The position numbers and the translations under genes are program-made. From Motacilla alba alba (lineage: Eukaryota; Chordata; Aves; Passeriformes; Motacillidae), in the NCBI RefSeq assembly GCF_015832195.1, contig NC_052021.1, forward strand, positions 30,406,786-30,470,785: 64,000 bases of DNA. The letters are read 5' to 3'. Position 1 is the stretch's first letter; each line of letters starts with the position of its first letter. The notes below the pieces were generated by a model. That model had not been told where the DNA came from and ran no database searches. It worked only from the letters and a program-made list of their open reading frames with translations. This document shows positions 25,421-36,300 of the stretch, piece by piece.

Positions 25421-25789
25421 ACAACCAAACACCGGACGGAAAAGATTTGCAGCTAGTGGAACCCGGAGCATCCGCACCGGCACCGCTTCGGTCGCATTTT
25501 TTCATCCTTTGTTACAGCATTGACCCCATTATAAAGCTAATTCAGGGCTCAGCCACCTTGTGCTTCTTTGCTCAGAGGGACAGGAGATGAGAAACAGAGA
25601 CACACAGAGTGCTATACTGATCTGTGCAGCCCCCCAGGACATTGTATCCTTGGGCTGCTCCCCAGGCAGCTGTGAGCTGCTGAGAGCAAAGGGGCAGGAC
25701 AGAGCTGCAATGAACACATCCAGTTCCTCCCAGACAGAGAAACAGGGCTTGGGGAAAAGAGAAAGAAAAGCAAAGCACCACACCTGCTG

Positions 25790-26478
25790 CTAGGCCACGT
25801 TAAGATTATTTTATTACAGCTAGAGAGATGCTACATCAGTTTCAAGCAGTGCAAGAGTCAAGCAAATTCAAGTGAAAGAAAGCGTATCATAAACTCCAGT
25901 AAGTGCACTGTGGGGGTTCAAGTTTTTACCATCTCCCCAACAAAATTAAAGTTCATGCTTGTTAGTGCTCCTGAGTAGCTGCACTTTTTTTTTTTTTAAT
26001 GGCACATATTTACATTCATTCCATGTTTTAGTGCATTTACACACAAAACCAATTATTTTAAAATTGTTTTTACTTGTTACATTCATCTCTTCCTCTGCAA
26101 AACTCATTAAAAACAAACCATCTATCAAAATTCTATCCTTGTATTTTTTCTTTTTTTTTTCAGACTTTTATGTTGTGCAAGAAAACAAAATGCAGGACAT
26201 TTTCTGGTGCAAAACTAGATAAAGGGAAAAGCCACTGTGTACTCATCACATTCAGGAAGATGATTATTGGTCACAGAAATCCGTGAAACTGAAGTTGCAG
26301 AAGAGGAAAAGCCTTAGTTTTACCCTTTTTAAAGCAAGACAAGGGAGTCAGTAAATATTTCAGCATTTAATTTCTTCTTAAACATGAGAAAATGACAGCT
26401 TTTATTTTTATTATTTTTACAATCACAGCTCTTTTCCTAATGTCTTCAATGAAGAGTTTTGTCCACATATTTCAGTGT
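25790..26478 (-). terminator. PRDX3: Probable PRDX3 3' UTR and poly(A) signal
   Basis: A reverse-strand AATAAA lies at 25810-25815, about 665 nt after the PRDX3 stop. Cleavage would be expected just below 25800. Another reverse AATAAA at 26401-26406 would give a short 3' UTR of about 80 nt. The interval is AT-rich and lacks coding similarity. Confidence 0.5.
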
Positions 26479-29400
26479 TTATTTATGCACTTTTTCAAAA
26501 TATTCTTTGGAACCTTCTGGGCTTGGTTTGATCTGTCAAGAAAAGAAAGTTAAGTTATTACTTGGAATAGGTATGATAAAAAAATTACAGATTTGATACT
26601 TTATCCAAGAAAATCCATGCATACTTTATAAAACAGTGATCTGTTTATTGATTGGTTGAAAGTTGGTTGAAAAGCCTAAATCATGTGTAAAAAACTTGTA
26701 CTTGCAAAATTACAATTTAAGTATACCTGAATTCCACGCATTTTTCCTGTTTTCCTGTTGAAAGTTACATATAAGCTGCATTAAGCAAGTAAAAAACCTG
26801 AATTCAGTTAACATATAAACTACATTTTTTCTGTTAAATTACAATGCATTAAGTAAGTAAAAAACCTGAATTCAGTTAACATATAAACTGCATTTTTCCT
26901 GTTAAATTACAATGCATTAAACCTGAACTCAGTTAATGGAGAGTCCAAGTCAAAATTGGAGTTTTGAACACAATTTGCATCTCCTAAAAGGACACCACTA
27001 AGTTTCTTCACAGAAATCCCCAATTATTATCAGACAAACAGACTAAACTGGCCCAACTGATTACAGCTTTGTGCTTAGACAACAGGCACAGCCCCAGCGC
27101 AGCCCCTCACACCCGAGTGGATCCCAGCCCTCCAGACAAGCACGAGTGGCTGTCTTGAGCAGGATTATGTTTAGCCCTGAGCAGGCGCTCACCGTTGGGG
27201 AGTCTGGAGTCCAGTTGGCCGGGCACACCTCGCCGTGTGTCTCCACGAACTGGAAGGCCTTGACCAGGCGCAGCGTCTCGTCCACGCTGCGCCCCACGGG
27301 CAGGTCGTTGACACTCAGGTGCTTGATGACCCCGTTTGGGTCAATGATGAACAGACCTCTGCAAAGGAGCAGCACTTCAGGCAAGGCAAATCAATTTCCA
27401 AGGCCAAACACAAGGAACTGGGTGCACAATTTCAGCAAGGTAGTTACTCCTAGTGGCATGCATCAGTTAGGAGGGGAACTGCAGCATTTGGTATCTCGTT
27501 GGTTAGCAAAGTGATCCGCTGCTGTGGTACTGTGAAACTGCAAAGTATGTGCCACCATGACATTTCATGAAAATCCTTTTGACAGGATTTTCTCCTGAGA
27601 AGCTGAGAGGCCTCAGGAAAGAAATGTAAACAGTAACTATCTGATGGCTGTGGAATGTGGTCTGGAGATGGTTTACCAACAGGTGCATCTTTGATTGGTC
27701 CATGTGAGTTGTTTCTACTTGATGACCAATCGTTGGTCTGGCTCTGAGCAGGCACAAGATTTTGTTATTCATTCCATTCTATTCCTTTCCAGCCTTCTGA
27801 TGTATCTTTTCTCTCTATTCTTTAGTATCATTCTAGTATAGCATTTTTAATAGAATATATAAATCAAAGCCATATATACAAATCAGCCTTCTGAAACATG
27901 GAGTCAAGATTCTCATCTCTTCCCTCATCCTGGGGAACACCACCACAGTATGTATGGAGACTATCCAATCCAGGCAGAGAGAGCAAAGGGAGAACTCATT
28001 GTTCCACCTGTACTTCAAAACTGAAAGCTGGCATCCTGCCCAAGTCTTTTTGGTCAAATCTGTAGGTGCTGAGTGAAGAGCTGCTTGTGCATTATGCTAC
28101 TAAATTAAACCTCGTTGCATACAAGTTTTGTGAAAACCAAAGTCCCAATCTTACCATACTAATTAACTTAATCTCTCAGTAAACAAATGTCAAAAGTTCC
28201 TCATCCAAAGAGATCAGGAACTGAAGGTCTCCAGAAGACTCCTACCCAATCCACTGTTTCTCAGGGACTACTATGGAAAAAAATTATCAGACATTGCCCT
28301 TCTATGCTGCTCCTTTTCCTTAGGGACATGGAGCTCTCGGCCTCTCTCAGAGCAGAAGAGCTTTTCCCTCACACATTTCCAGAGAGGCCTGGAGCCATTC
28401 TCAGCTTCATGGCCAAAGTGAGGTGCTTTTCCTAGGGTGGGATCCAGCCATCCTGCAGCAGAAGACATCTCAGAGTCTTCACGTGATGCCATTTCCCTGC
28501 GGAGGGGACAGTGTGCCTTATGTTGGTTACACCGGGTTGTGTCACAGCACAGCAGCCCAGCCTCACCTCAGTGCTATGCCAGGTCCTTCCAGCAGCACCC
28601 CGTAAGAACGGGAGATCTCCTTTGTGAGGTCTGACAGAACTGGAATATTCATTTTGCCCAAACCGCCGCTCTAGAGAACAGAGAAAGATTTCACTTGGTT
28701 ACAAAAAGCTCCATAGGATCATCCTTCCTGAGCTGCTGGAGTCCACGTTCTTGAGGGCACAGCAACAACAAAACACAGCCAAGGCATCTGCTCCATGAAA
28801 GGAACCAAGTGTGTGTGGTGTTGCTTGGGTTTGCTTTGTTTGTTTGTTTCAAAGTAGTCAAGAACAGTTTGTTTCTTTAGAAAGTGAAAATTTCTTCTGC
28901 ACTGAGCATTTTAGAATTGCTGATTTCAGTGGTAAGAGGCTACCAATGGCAAAAGCCATACATTTCCAGAAAATTTTCCTTTGTATCCTATTCAGGAGCT
29001 TTGAATAGAAAAGTTTCTACTGCATATTTAGGTATTCAGAATTAAATAGGATTAACATGGTGGGGAGGGAAGGGAAACAAACCTGTGAACAAACAAACTT
29101 TGGAGCACTCATCTGATGAGGAACAGCGGAGGATATTTAGCCTGGAGAAAAGGAGAGTCAGGAGTGACCTCTACAACTACTTAAAAGTGAGTGTAGCCAG
29201 GTGGGGGTAAGCCTCTTCTCCCAGGTAACAAGGGGCAGGACAAAAGGAAATGATGTCAAATTGCACCAGGAGAGGTTTATATCGAATATTGTCAAAAATG
29301 TCTTCACAGAAAGGACTGTCAGACATTGGAACAGGCTTCCCAGGACATGGGGAAAAAAACACGTGAATGTGGCACTCGAGGACATGGTTAGTGGTGAACA

Positions 29401-32130
29401 CGATGATGGTGGCAGTGAGTTCATCATCATGAGACTTCATGATCCTTGAGGTCTTTTCCAACCTTAACAATTCTATGATTCCAAACACAATGCTCCTACC
29501 AACACACTAAGTATGTGAGAGTTCTGCTGCTGTTTCAGTGCATGTATTTTTTTTTGTTTTGCCTCCCACAAATCAATTTAAATATTATTTGAAGGGTAAA
29601 ACAAGATTTCTTTCAGTTTTGACACAGACTGAGACTGCAAGAGAGATAAGCTCTCTCTAACCTTGAAACAAGGCTGGAGTTTGTTAGCTTTGCTATTCTT
29701 GGCATCATCAGTGAATCACTGTGTAATCTCAGCCACAGACCCTGATCCTGCAAACACTTGTCTGCAACAGAGTTCCCTACACAGAGCTTTGAGCACAGAT
29801 GTCAGACAAACCAAGGCTTCAGCTTCTCTGAGTGTCAGTTTCCTGCCTTGCTACCATGGAATTCTTTCCACTCCGTGCAGGGTGTTTTGAGCTGGGCCTG
29901 ATGATCCTTGTGGGTCCCTTCCAACACAGAATGTGCATCTGTAAGGCACTATGTGCACAACTGACACATTCTGAACACCTTTGGGATAAAGCTGGGCAGT
30001 CAGGCCACAGTCACACTGCTGAGCTTTGAACAAAGCAAGCAGAGAAGAAATTGACAGGCTCAGGCAAGGAGTATTAAATGCAGCAAACCCTCCTCCCTCC
30101 CCTGCATGTTCCACTGGTGCCAGAAGGCATCCAGCCTGCAGCACTACTGCACACTGCTGTCCACACAGGCTGGGACTGATACACAGGCACTTCTGCACCT
30201 TCCTGGGACACCTGTGGTTCTCTACAACTACCTAAACCAGGGAGATGCTTTATGTCATCAAAAGCAGGTATTTTTATATGTATCTGAAAGAGGCTCCTCT
30301 CCAGTAAAAGGCTGTCTTTATGACCTTCTTTCCCTAAAAAAAAAGCCAAAAACCTCCATTTGTGCTGCAAGAGTGGAGCCCTTTCAGCAAGTGAGAATTA
30401 ATGATACAAGTGCTCCAATAAACTGGTGGTTCCTCTGCTTCCAACCTGAAGCCACCACTGTTGGGTAATTGTTAACAGTAAGGACTGAACAGCTGCTGCT
30501 CCTTTTCTGTGATAGTTTTTGAGCATTATCAGCTATCACAGGCACTTTGGGACAGTGGCATGTAAACTGAGCATTTGTCTTTTGAGATAAATGTAGAAGG
30601 ATACAATGTTATCAACAAGGCTATCATTACAGCAAAACATGTTAAAAACTCAAGCCAGATAATTGCGAAAAAGAAAACAAAAGACAGATATCAGAATTAT
30701 GTCATCAAAGGTAGAAGTTGATTGCATACGACTTTAGGAAATCTATTAAAAATCAGCCTTGGCACAATTATTTATTCAACTCCTCTTCTCTGGAGTTCTT
30801 GTGAAAAGAAACCAAACCAACAGAGCCCCAAAAAGATACTAAATTCCTACCTTTCGTGGTGTGTTTATCCAGGCCAAATGAGTAAAATGAGAGTCCACTG
30901 AAACTGCCACCACTTCACAGTTCACGTCACGAAATTCTTTTGCTTTGTTGCTGAAGGCCACAATTTCCGTGGGGCAGACAAAGGTGCTGGTGGGAAGACA
31001 GATCAGGCTGTAATAATTCTGCCATCTTCTCTAGAGAAGACTCTCATGTCTGTTTCTAGGCACTAATGAAGCACAGGATTTTCTTTAGACTGATAATTTT
31101 TACCATGTTTCCTGCTCAAAATCAACAGTCACAGCTACACAGCTGGCATACCAGTTACCATCTCTGAGTTCTAGACAGATTCCCCACAAAGATGGAGAAA
31201 CTGTCTCTGCTAGGGACTCTCTGGACAGAGAGTTTTTGGGAAACTATAGCAGAAAGATCTGCAGGTTAAACCCTTCTCCATGTGCCCACATGCACCAAGA
31301 CACTCCTGGTGATTCAAGTCTTCTGAACAGACTGATCCTCATCCTGTCATATTTTGCCTTGGAGCCATACAGTTGCAGTTCTGCTGGCCTTGTTTCTTCA
31401 AGGACAGAGTCTCCAAGGCAGTCCCAAACTGCAAGGCAATGCCCTCACCCCTGGGATCTGAGTGTAACAGGAACCACAGCCAGCTCCTGACGCAGGCCCT
31501 GCAGCTAGAAGATGCTCCCCGGCCACCCTATCCACTGCTTTAACACACAGTGACCGTGTGCCCCCAATCTTATCACTCACGCTCTAAAAACAGGCACATC
31601 TGCCCTGCAAGACTGGCCCAAATCAGGCAAAAGCAGAACGACCTGCAGGGCTTGTGTGCTTGTGATGACCTTCAGCAGGACAGAAGGCCCATCGGGAAGT
31701 GGAGAAAACCACACTCACAAGTCCAGGGGGTAGAAGAAGAGAACCAGGTATTTCCCCTTGAAATCATCTAGGCTCAGCTCCTTGAACTCTCCGTTAACGA
31801 CGGCCGTTCCCTTGAAGGACGGGGCGTGCTGTGTCACCGCCGCGGCGAGCCGCGAGGAGCCTGCGGAGGGGAGAACGCAGAGCTGCGGGCCGGGCCCGGG
31901 GGCGCTCCGGGGGCGCGTTCCCCGGCCGCCCTCCCGCACTTACCGAGGCTGAAGGGGCGGCGGGCGCAGGCCGGGGGCCGTGCCGTCCCTCTCCTCCCGG
32001 CGGCGGCAGCCACGGGCACCTGCGGGGACAGGCAGGGTCAGGGCGGCTGCGGGGCCGGGCGGGCGGGCAGCGCCGCGGGCGGGCCCGCACTCACCGCGGC
32101 GCGGAGCAGCCTCCCCAGCGCGGCGGCCAT
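26479..32130 (-). CDS. PRDX3: Mitochondrial thioredoxin-dependent peroxide reductase (peroxiredoxin-3), complete, 7 coding exons
   Basis: Exons in transcript order: 32130-32095, 32019-31944, 31860-31719, 30986-30851, 28670-28567, 27358-27193 and 26532-26479 (TAA). They sum to 714 nt, 237 residues; human has 256. All junctions are GT/AG and in phase. Residues 1-45 are rich in Ala and Arg and lack acids, as expected of a mitochondrial presequence. The mature part begins around [15 protein letters not shown]. The peroxidatic cysteine is in FTFVCPTE (about C89) and the resolving cysteine in GEVCPANW (about C210), both conserved. The GGLG (132-135) and C-terminal YF (231-232) motifs of oxidation-sensitive typical 2-Cys peroxiredoxins are intact. 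The enzyme reduces H2O2 in the matrix using thioredoxin-2. The start context is good (G at -3 and +4). The shorter length lies in the presequence. PRDX3 lies upstream of SFXN4 in tandem and is divergent to GRK5. Confidence 0.98.
26727..26940. repeat. 68-bp tandem repeat in PRDX3 intron 6
   Basis: Two nearly identical units start at 26778 and 26846, beginning GCATTAAG and carrying ACCTGAATTCAGTTAACATATAAACT. A third, internally deleted unit starts at 26914. A degraded copy precedes at about 26727. The spacing is 68 bp. The array begins about 195 bp from the last-exon acceptor. Confidence 0.93.
27545..27952 (+). mobile_element. Solo LTR of a songbird-type endogenous retrovirus with 5-bp target-site duplication
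   Basis: The LTR spans 27550-27947, about 398 bp, starts TG and ends CA, and is flanked by GTATG at 27545-27549 and 27948-27952. Recognised landmarks are GGATTTTCTCCTGAGAAGCTGAGAGGCCTCAGGAA near 27588-27620, GTTATTCATTCC near 27763, and the end block CAGCCTTCTGAAACATGGAGTCA-CTCATCTCTTCCCTCATCCTG. I know this block from abundant passerine LTRs. It sits in PRDX3 intron 5, antisense to the gene. No internal viral sequence remains, consistent with LTR-LTR recombination. The class (ERVL or ERVK type) was not resolved. Confidence 0.9.
29105..29482 (+). mobile_element. CR1 LINE copy in PRDX3 intron 4
   Basis: Sense CR1 3' region: AGCCTGGAGAAAAGGAGAGTCAGGAGTGACCT near 29138, then AAATTGCACCAGGAGAGGTTTATAT, then AGGACTGTCAGACATTGGAACAGGCTTCCCAGG. 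It ends in GATCCTTGAGGTCTTTTCCAACCTTAACAATTCTATGATTCC at about 29440-29482. It is antisense to PRDX3. Confidence 0.95.
29889..29940 (+). mobile_element. Short CR1 3'-end fragment in PRDX3 intron 4
   Basis: The phrase GAGCTGGGCCTGATGATCCTTGTGGGTCCCTTCCAACACAGAATG matches the last 45-50 bp of a CR1 3' end in sense orientation. The rest of the element is not recognisable. Confidence 0.75.
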
Positions 32131-32235
32131 GTCGAGCGGCGGGCGGAGCGGGGCGGAGCGGCCGCCGGGGGCGGGAACCCCCGAGGGGCGCTGAGGGACG
32201 CGCCGGCACGGAAGCACGGAACCGAGCGGGTTGGG
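31780..32235 (-). promoter_or_regulatory. PRDX3: PRDX3 CpG-island promoter
   Basis: The CpG-dense interval covers coding exons 1-3, including two tiny introns of 75 and 83 bp, and the immediate upstream sequence. Just upstream of the start (higher coordinates) are GGGCGG boxes at 32141-32146 and 32151-32156 and GGGGGCGGG at 32167-32175, consistent with Sp1-type GC boxes. No TATA box is seen. The island stops at a CR1 insertion about 110 bp upstream of the start codon, so the promoter must be very compact or lie inside the gene. Confidence 0.75.
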
Positions 32236-32237
32236 AA

Positions 32238-32778
32238 GGGCTTGGTGCATCATGGAGTCAAACCTATGGTCGAACGCCACCGGGTCAGCCAGACCGTGGC
32301 ACGGAGGGCCGCGTTCAGTCTGTCCTTGAAGACCTTCAGGGACCGTGACTCCAACACCTCCCTGGGCAGCCCATTCCAGTGTCTAATCACCCTTTCTGTG
32401 AAGCAATTCTATCTAATGTCCAACCTAAACCTCCCCACGCACAGCTTGAGGCCGTGTCCTCTTGTCTTGCCATTTATTACTCGGGAGCAGAGCCCGACCC
32501 CTGTCAGGGAGTTGTGGAGAGTGGTAAGGTTCGCCCTGAGCCTCTTCCAGGCTAAACAACCCCGGCTCCCTCACCTGCTCCTCACAGGACTTGTGCTCCA
32601 GACCCTTCCCCAACTCCGTTCCCTTCTCTAGACCTGCTCCAGCAGCTCAGTGTCCTTCCAGAACTGGGCACAGCACTCGAGGTGCAGCCTCACCAGTGCC
32701 ATGTCCCTGCACTGTGCCCGGCTGAGCCCATCGGCACCGGCCTGGCAGGGCTGGGGGTGTTTGCTGTGCTGATACAGA
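32238..32778 (-). mobile_element. CR1 LINE copy abutting the PRDX3 promoter
   Basis: Antisense CR1 3' region: CCTTCAGGGACCGTGACTCCAACACCTCCCTGGGCAGCCCATTCCAGTG near 32331-32379, then TCTATCTAATGTCCAACCTAAACCTCC, and later AACTGGGCACAGCACTCGAGGTGCAGCCTCACCAG near 32661-32695. It ends in a GGCAGGGCTGGGGGTGTTTGCTG-type tail near 32745. It is in the same orientation as PRDX3. Confidence 0.92.
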
Positions 32779-32880
32779 CAGAAACCTTCCACATACACGC
32801 TTCTTTTGTGCTCAGAAACCTTCCACATACACACTTCCTTTGTGCTCAGAAACCTTCCACGTGCACGCTTACAACTGGCT
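32779..32880. repeat. 34-bp tandem repeat, 3 copies, between two CR1 elements
   Basis: GAAACCTTCCAC recurs at 32781, 32815 and 32849, exactly 34 bp apart, with CACGCTTCTTTTGTGCTCA-type filler between. The third copy decays after CACGTGCACGCTTACA. Confidence 0.95.
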
Positions 32881-32904
32881 CTGACTTTGTTGGACTCACT
32901 CATA

Positions 32905-33365
32905 TTACAGAATCACAGAATATTCTCAGTTGGAAGGAATACACAAGGGTCATCAATGTCCATCTCCTGGTCCTGCCCAGGACACCCCCAGAGTCACACC
33001 ATGTGCCTGAGAGTGTTGTCTAAACACTTCTTGAACTCTGTCAGGCTTGGTGCTGTGCCCACTTCCCTTGGGAGCTTGTTCCAGTGCCCAATCACCCTCT
33101 GTTTTTTCTAAAACCTGGTGGTTTTTTTAATGTACAACCTAAACCTCTCCTGACTCAACTTCAGGCTGTTCCCTCGGGTCCTGTCACTGATCACCACAGA
33201 GCAGAGATCAGTGTCTGCCCCTCCTCTTCCTCTCACAAAGAAGCTGTAGACTGCAATGTGTTGTCCCCTCAGCCTCTCCAGGCTGAACAGACCAGGTGCC
33301 CTCAGCTGCTCCTCATGCAGCATCCCCTCAAGGCCCTTCACCATCTTCACAGCTCCTAGCTTTTC
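32905..33365 (-). mobile_element. Second CR1 LINE copy upstream of PRDX3
   Basis: Starting with ACAGAATCACAGAATATTCTCAGTTGGAAGGAATACACAAGGGTCATC near 32907, the block continues through CTTGTTCCAGTGCCCAATCACCCTCTG and GCCTCTCCAGGCTGAACAGACC. It ends near CTTCACCATCTTCACAGC at about 33355. It belongs to a different CR1 subfamily from the preceding copy, judging by its wording at the 3' end. Confidence 0.93.
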
Positions 33366-36300
33366 TTTGTGTTCCTTCATCTAAACACTTAAACCAAGCT
33401 GAACCCAGCTTCCCTTCTGGGTTTTAGTAACTTCTAGTTTCATGTATTTATAAATATCCAAAACATTTTAGAAAGGGCAGACCTTGTGGACTGGAGGAAG
33501 GTCAGGCTCTGCTAGCAGGACAAGCTCAGCCATCAGCATCGGGGGACAAAGCCAAAGGCAGCCAGAGAAATGTCAGCTACCCCTGGGATGAACTCAATGA
33601 ATGCTAAATCTACACTTCTGAACTTATTCCTTAACCATCCATCTGCATGGTCCAGTCACCTCTGTAACAGTGAACCTCTGAGCCTTCAAAAGAGGGAGGA
33701 TTGCCTTCAACCTGCCTGTTTGGGTTGATAACTAGCTGGTATTAACTCCCTACTACGTCTAGGAATTGTTTGGGGTGATATTAGTTGGTGTTGTCCAAAA
33801 GTGCTGAGACCTTTCTGGGCATTTAACATCATGGCAAATTTCAGTCATTGGCACCTTGAATTTATTAATCTAGATGTAGCCAATGACAGCTGGAAATGAG
33901 GCCCTGAAAATCTTCTCAAAAAGAAAGTAATTCCTAGCAGAGCAGCCAGAATAAGGTTATCTACTCAGAACATGAAAGTGGAAGTGAGTAACCAATTTGT
34001 ACATTAGAAAGTATGTCAGGTAGAGTGTGGGTGAACCGTGCCCTAGCCTACAGCCTTGGATTAGGAGAGGGAAGGAGCGATTGTGGAGATTGTCACCAGG
34101 GTAGAGGTGTGGGAGGTCTTTATGCTGCTGCTGAGGGCTGCAAGCAGAGCAGTGAGCAGTGAGGCTGAGCCTGGGACACCTGTGAAGAGGTGGCTGTAGG
34201 TGGAAAGCAGCAAACCCATCAGCCATTACCTGGGCTGATGCTTTTCAGAGCAGTGCAGGATGGCATGACTGCGTTCGTGTCTGAAACCTGGCACATGCCC
34301 TCAGACACAGAGATGTGCATGCCCAGATGAGTGCCCTGGGGCTGGGCAGCAAATTGTGAGCCCAGGGGTGGCCGGGTTCCTTTCCCTCAGGTGTGGGAGC
34401 TGCATTGTGGCAGCCAGAAAAGGGCTGTTGCTCGGATTTCCTGAGGATGGCTGTCTCATCCACAGATGATTATTCACAAAACTTCTAAGTTGATGTATTC
34501 TAAACCAATGCCCTTCCCCCCATCCCCGGAAAGTTATATTTGTTTAAAACTCTTTGTTTAAACTCTTGGCTTGCAGGTGGGGAAATATTGCTCATGCTTT
34601 GTTATGGAGGCGGCGTAATTCAGCTTCTCAGACTTCTGTGCAAAAGCTTGAACTACTGCCATTTAATGGGGAGTATTTTCCATTTTGCTTTTGCAAAATG
34701 AGCATCCCTGCAATATGAAGATGGACCTTGTCACTGCCAAAGTGCACCTGATAAAACTTGTTCCTTTTTCCTCAGCTTTGGCTCTGGCACAGGCTCAAGC
34801 AGCTGCTAAACCTGGTTCTTATTGACATCCAAAGCTCGAAGTCAATCTACCGAGTGATATACCATATGCACATCTTTTTCCAAATCTTGTTGGTTGTCTC
34901 CTTTGCCGTCTTTAAGTGTGATTCAAATTGACATGTGAAGTTGGTGAAAGACTCTCCAGGGATTTCAGCAGGCTTGAAGGAGAAGTTGGTATAAAAGGTG
35001 CAGAGTAGTCCATAAGGCACTTGAATAGATAATGGGAGATGTGAATGTTCTTTTTGGTTAGGATACTTATCTGCCTGCTCCCACTTTGTGCCTCTCTTTT
35101 CCTATCTGGGAATAGTTAACTACTTCTTTCTGGTGAAAAACTACAAGATTGGTTGATAAAAAATACAGATAATGCTTGTGTGTTGTTTCCATTATTGTTT
35201 TGTAATTGTTAGATTTTGAAAAGCTCTTTGAAAGATCATTGTTCACACAACAAAATTTTAAAAGTAGCTGTTTCTCTTTAAACTTGATGAAAGGGATAAG
35301 CAAATCCCAAATCAGAACTGCTGCTGTGGATCACTGAGTGGCAAATTCTGTGCAGAGTATGGGATACATATGTCTGCTGGTTTAAAAATAAAATCTGCTC
35401 AATTTCTAGAAGGTTATGTTATTCTACATGCTCAAATGCTGTAACAATCATTTGTCCTCTACCTTGAGGAAATAGATAACTGAAAAAGAAGCTGGGAAAT
35501 GGGAAAAAACAACAGAGGCGTAAACATTTGTATCTAAAACAAAGCAAAAAGTTTGGCTTAGGCAACACGATGCATCACCCCGTGACTGTTGGTAGATGGC
35601 AGCCTCTGTCCTTGCACACAGGGGCGCTGGAAAATATTCCAGCTGCCTGCAAATGCTCTCACAGGCCTGTGTGCTCCCACCTGCTGATACCCAAGCTCAG
35701 CAGGAGGAGAAAGAATTTGCCCGTTCGTAGCAATAAGTTTCAGAGGCAATCCCAAGCACAATCCAGCTTAGGGCTAAACATGAACGGGCTTTGCTGCATG
35801 AATGAAGTGTTAGAGCATGGATTTAGGAGATAGCTGCTCTTAGGGTATGTTTCCAATTGATAAGTGTAGGCAATTTCTGACATCTGGTCCACGGGGGTTC
35901 TTACCCTTCACCGTGGAGGCGGCCGTGCTGAGGCCGAGCGGTTTTTCTCTGGAGCCAGGATAAAACTGCGTGTGTTGCTGCTGTGTTTGGCTGGAGCTGT
36001 GCGAGCCCACCCTGCCGATGACTCATCCTTGAGTGGCTCAGAATATCACACTGTGCCTCGCTGCTTCCCTGTTCCTATTACACTGATGCATTTGGGTCTC
36101 GCTCGGTGTTGGCGTTTCATTTACAAACCTCGCTTTTCCCATAAAGGAAAGATGGCTGCCAGCCCTGCTGTACCCTGATGTTCAGCACTTTTAGGTTTTT
36201 AGGAGCCTCTCCTGAATGACTTCAGATAGAAATTTTAAAGCACATTTTTAAAGCCCCTTAGAAAGCACATTTTTCAGAATATGACATTTTTTTTAGGTAG

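Noticed and set aside
24642..25590. Several long overlapping open frames (up to 293 codons) on both strands
   Set aside because: They are produced by the 48-bp repeat, whose length is divisible by three, and by high GC. Apart from the frame joined to SFXN4 exon 1, none has protein similarity.
31826..32631. A 266-codon plus-strand open frame opposite PRDX3 exons 1-2
   Set aside because: It is the antisense shadow of the CpG island running on into antisense CR1 sequence, with no similarity to any known protein.
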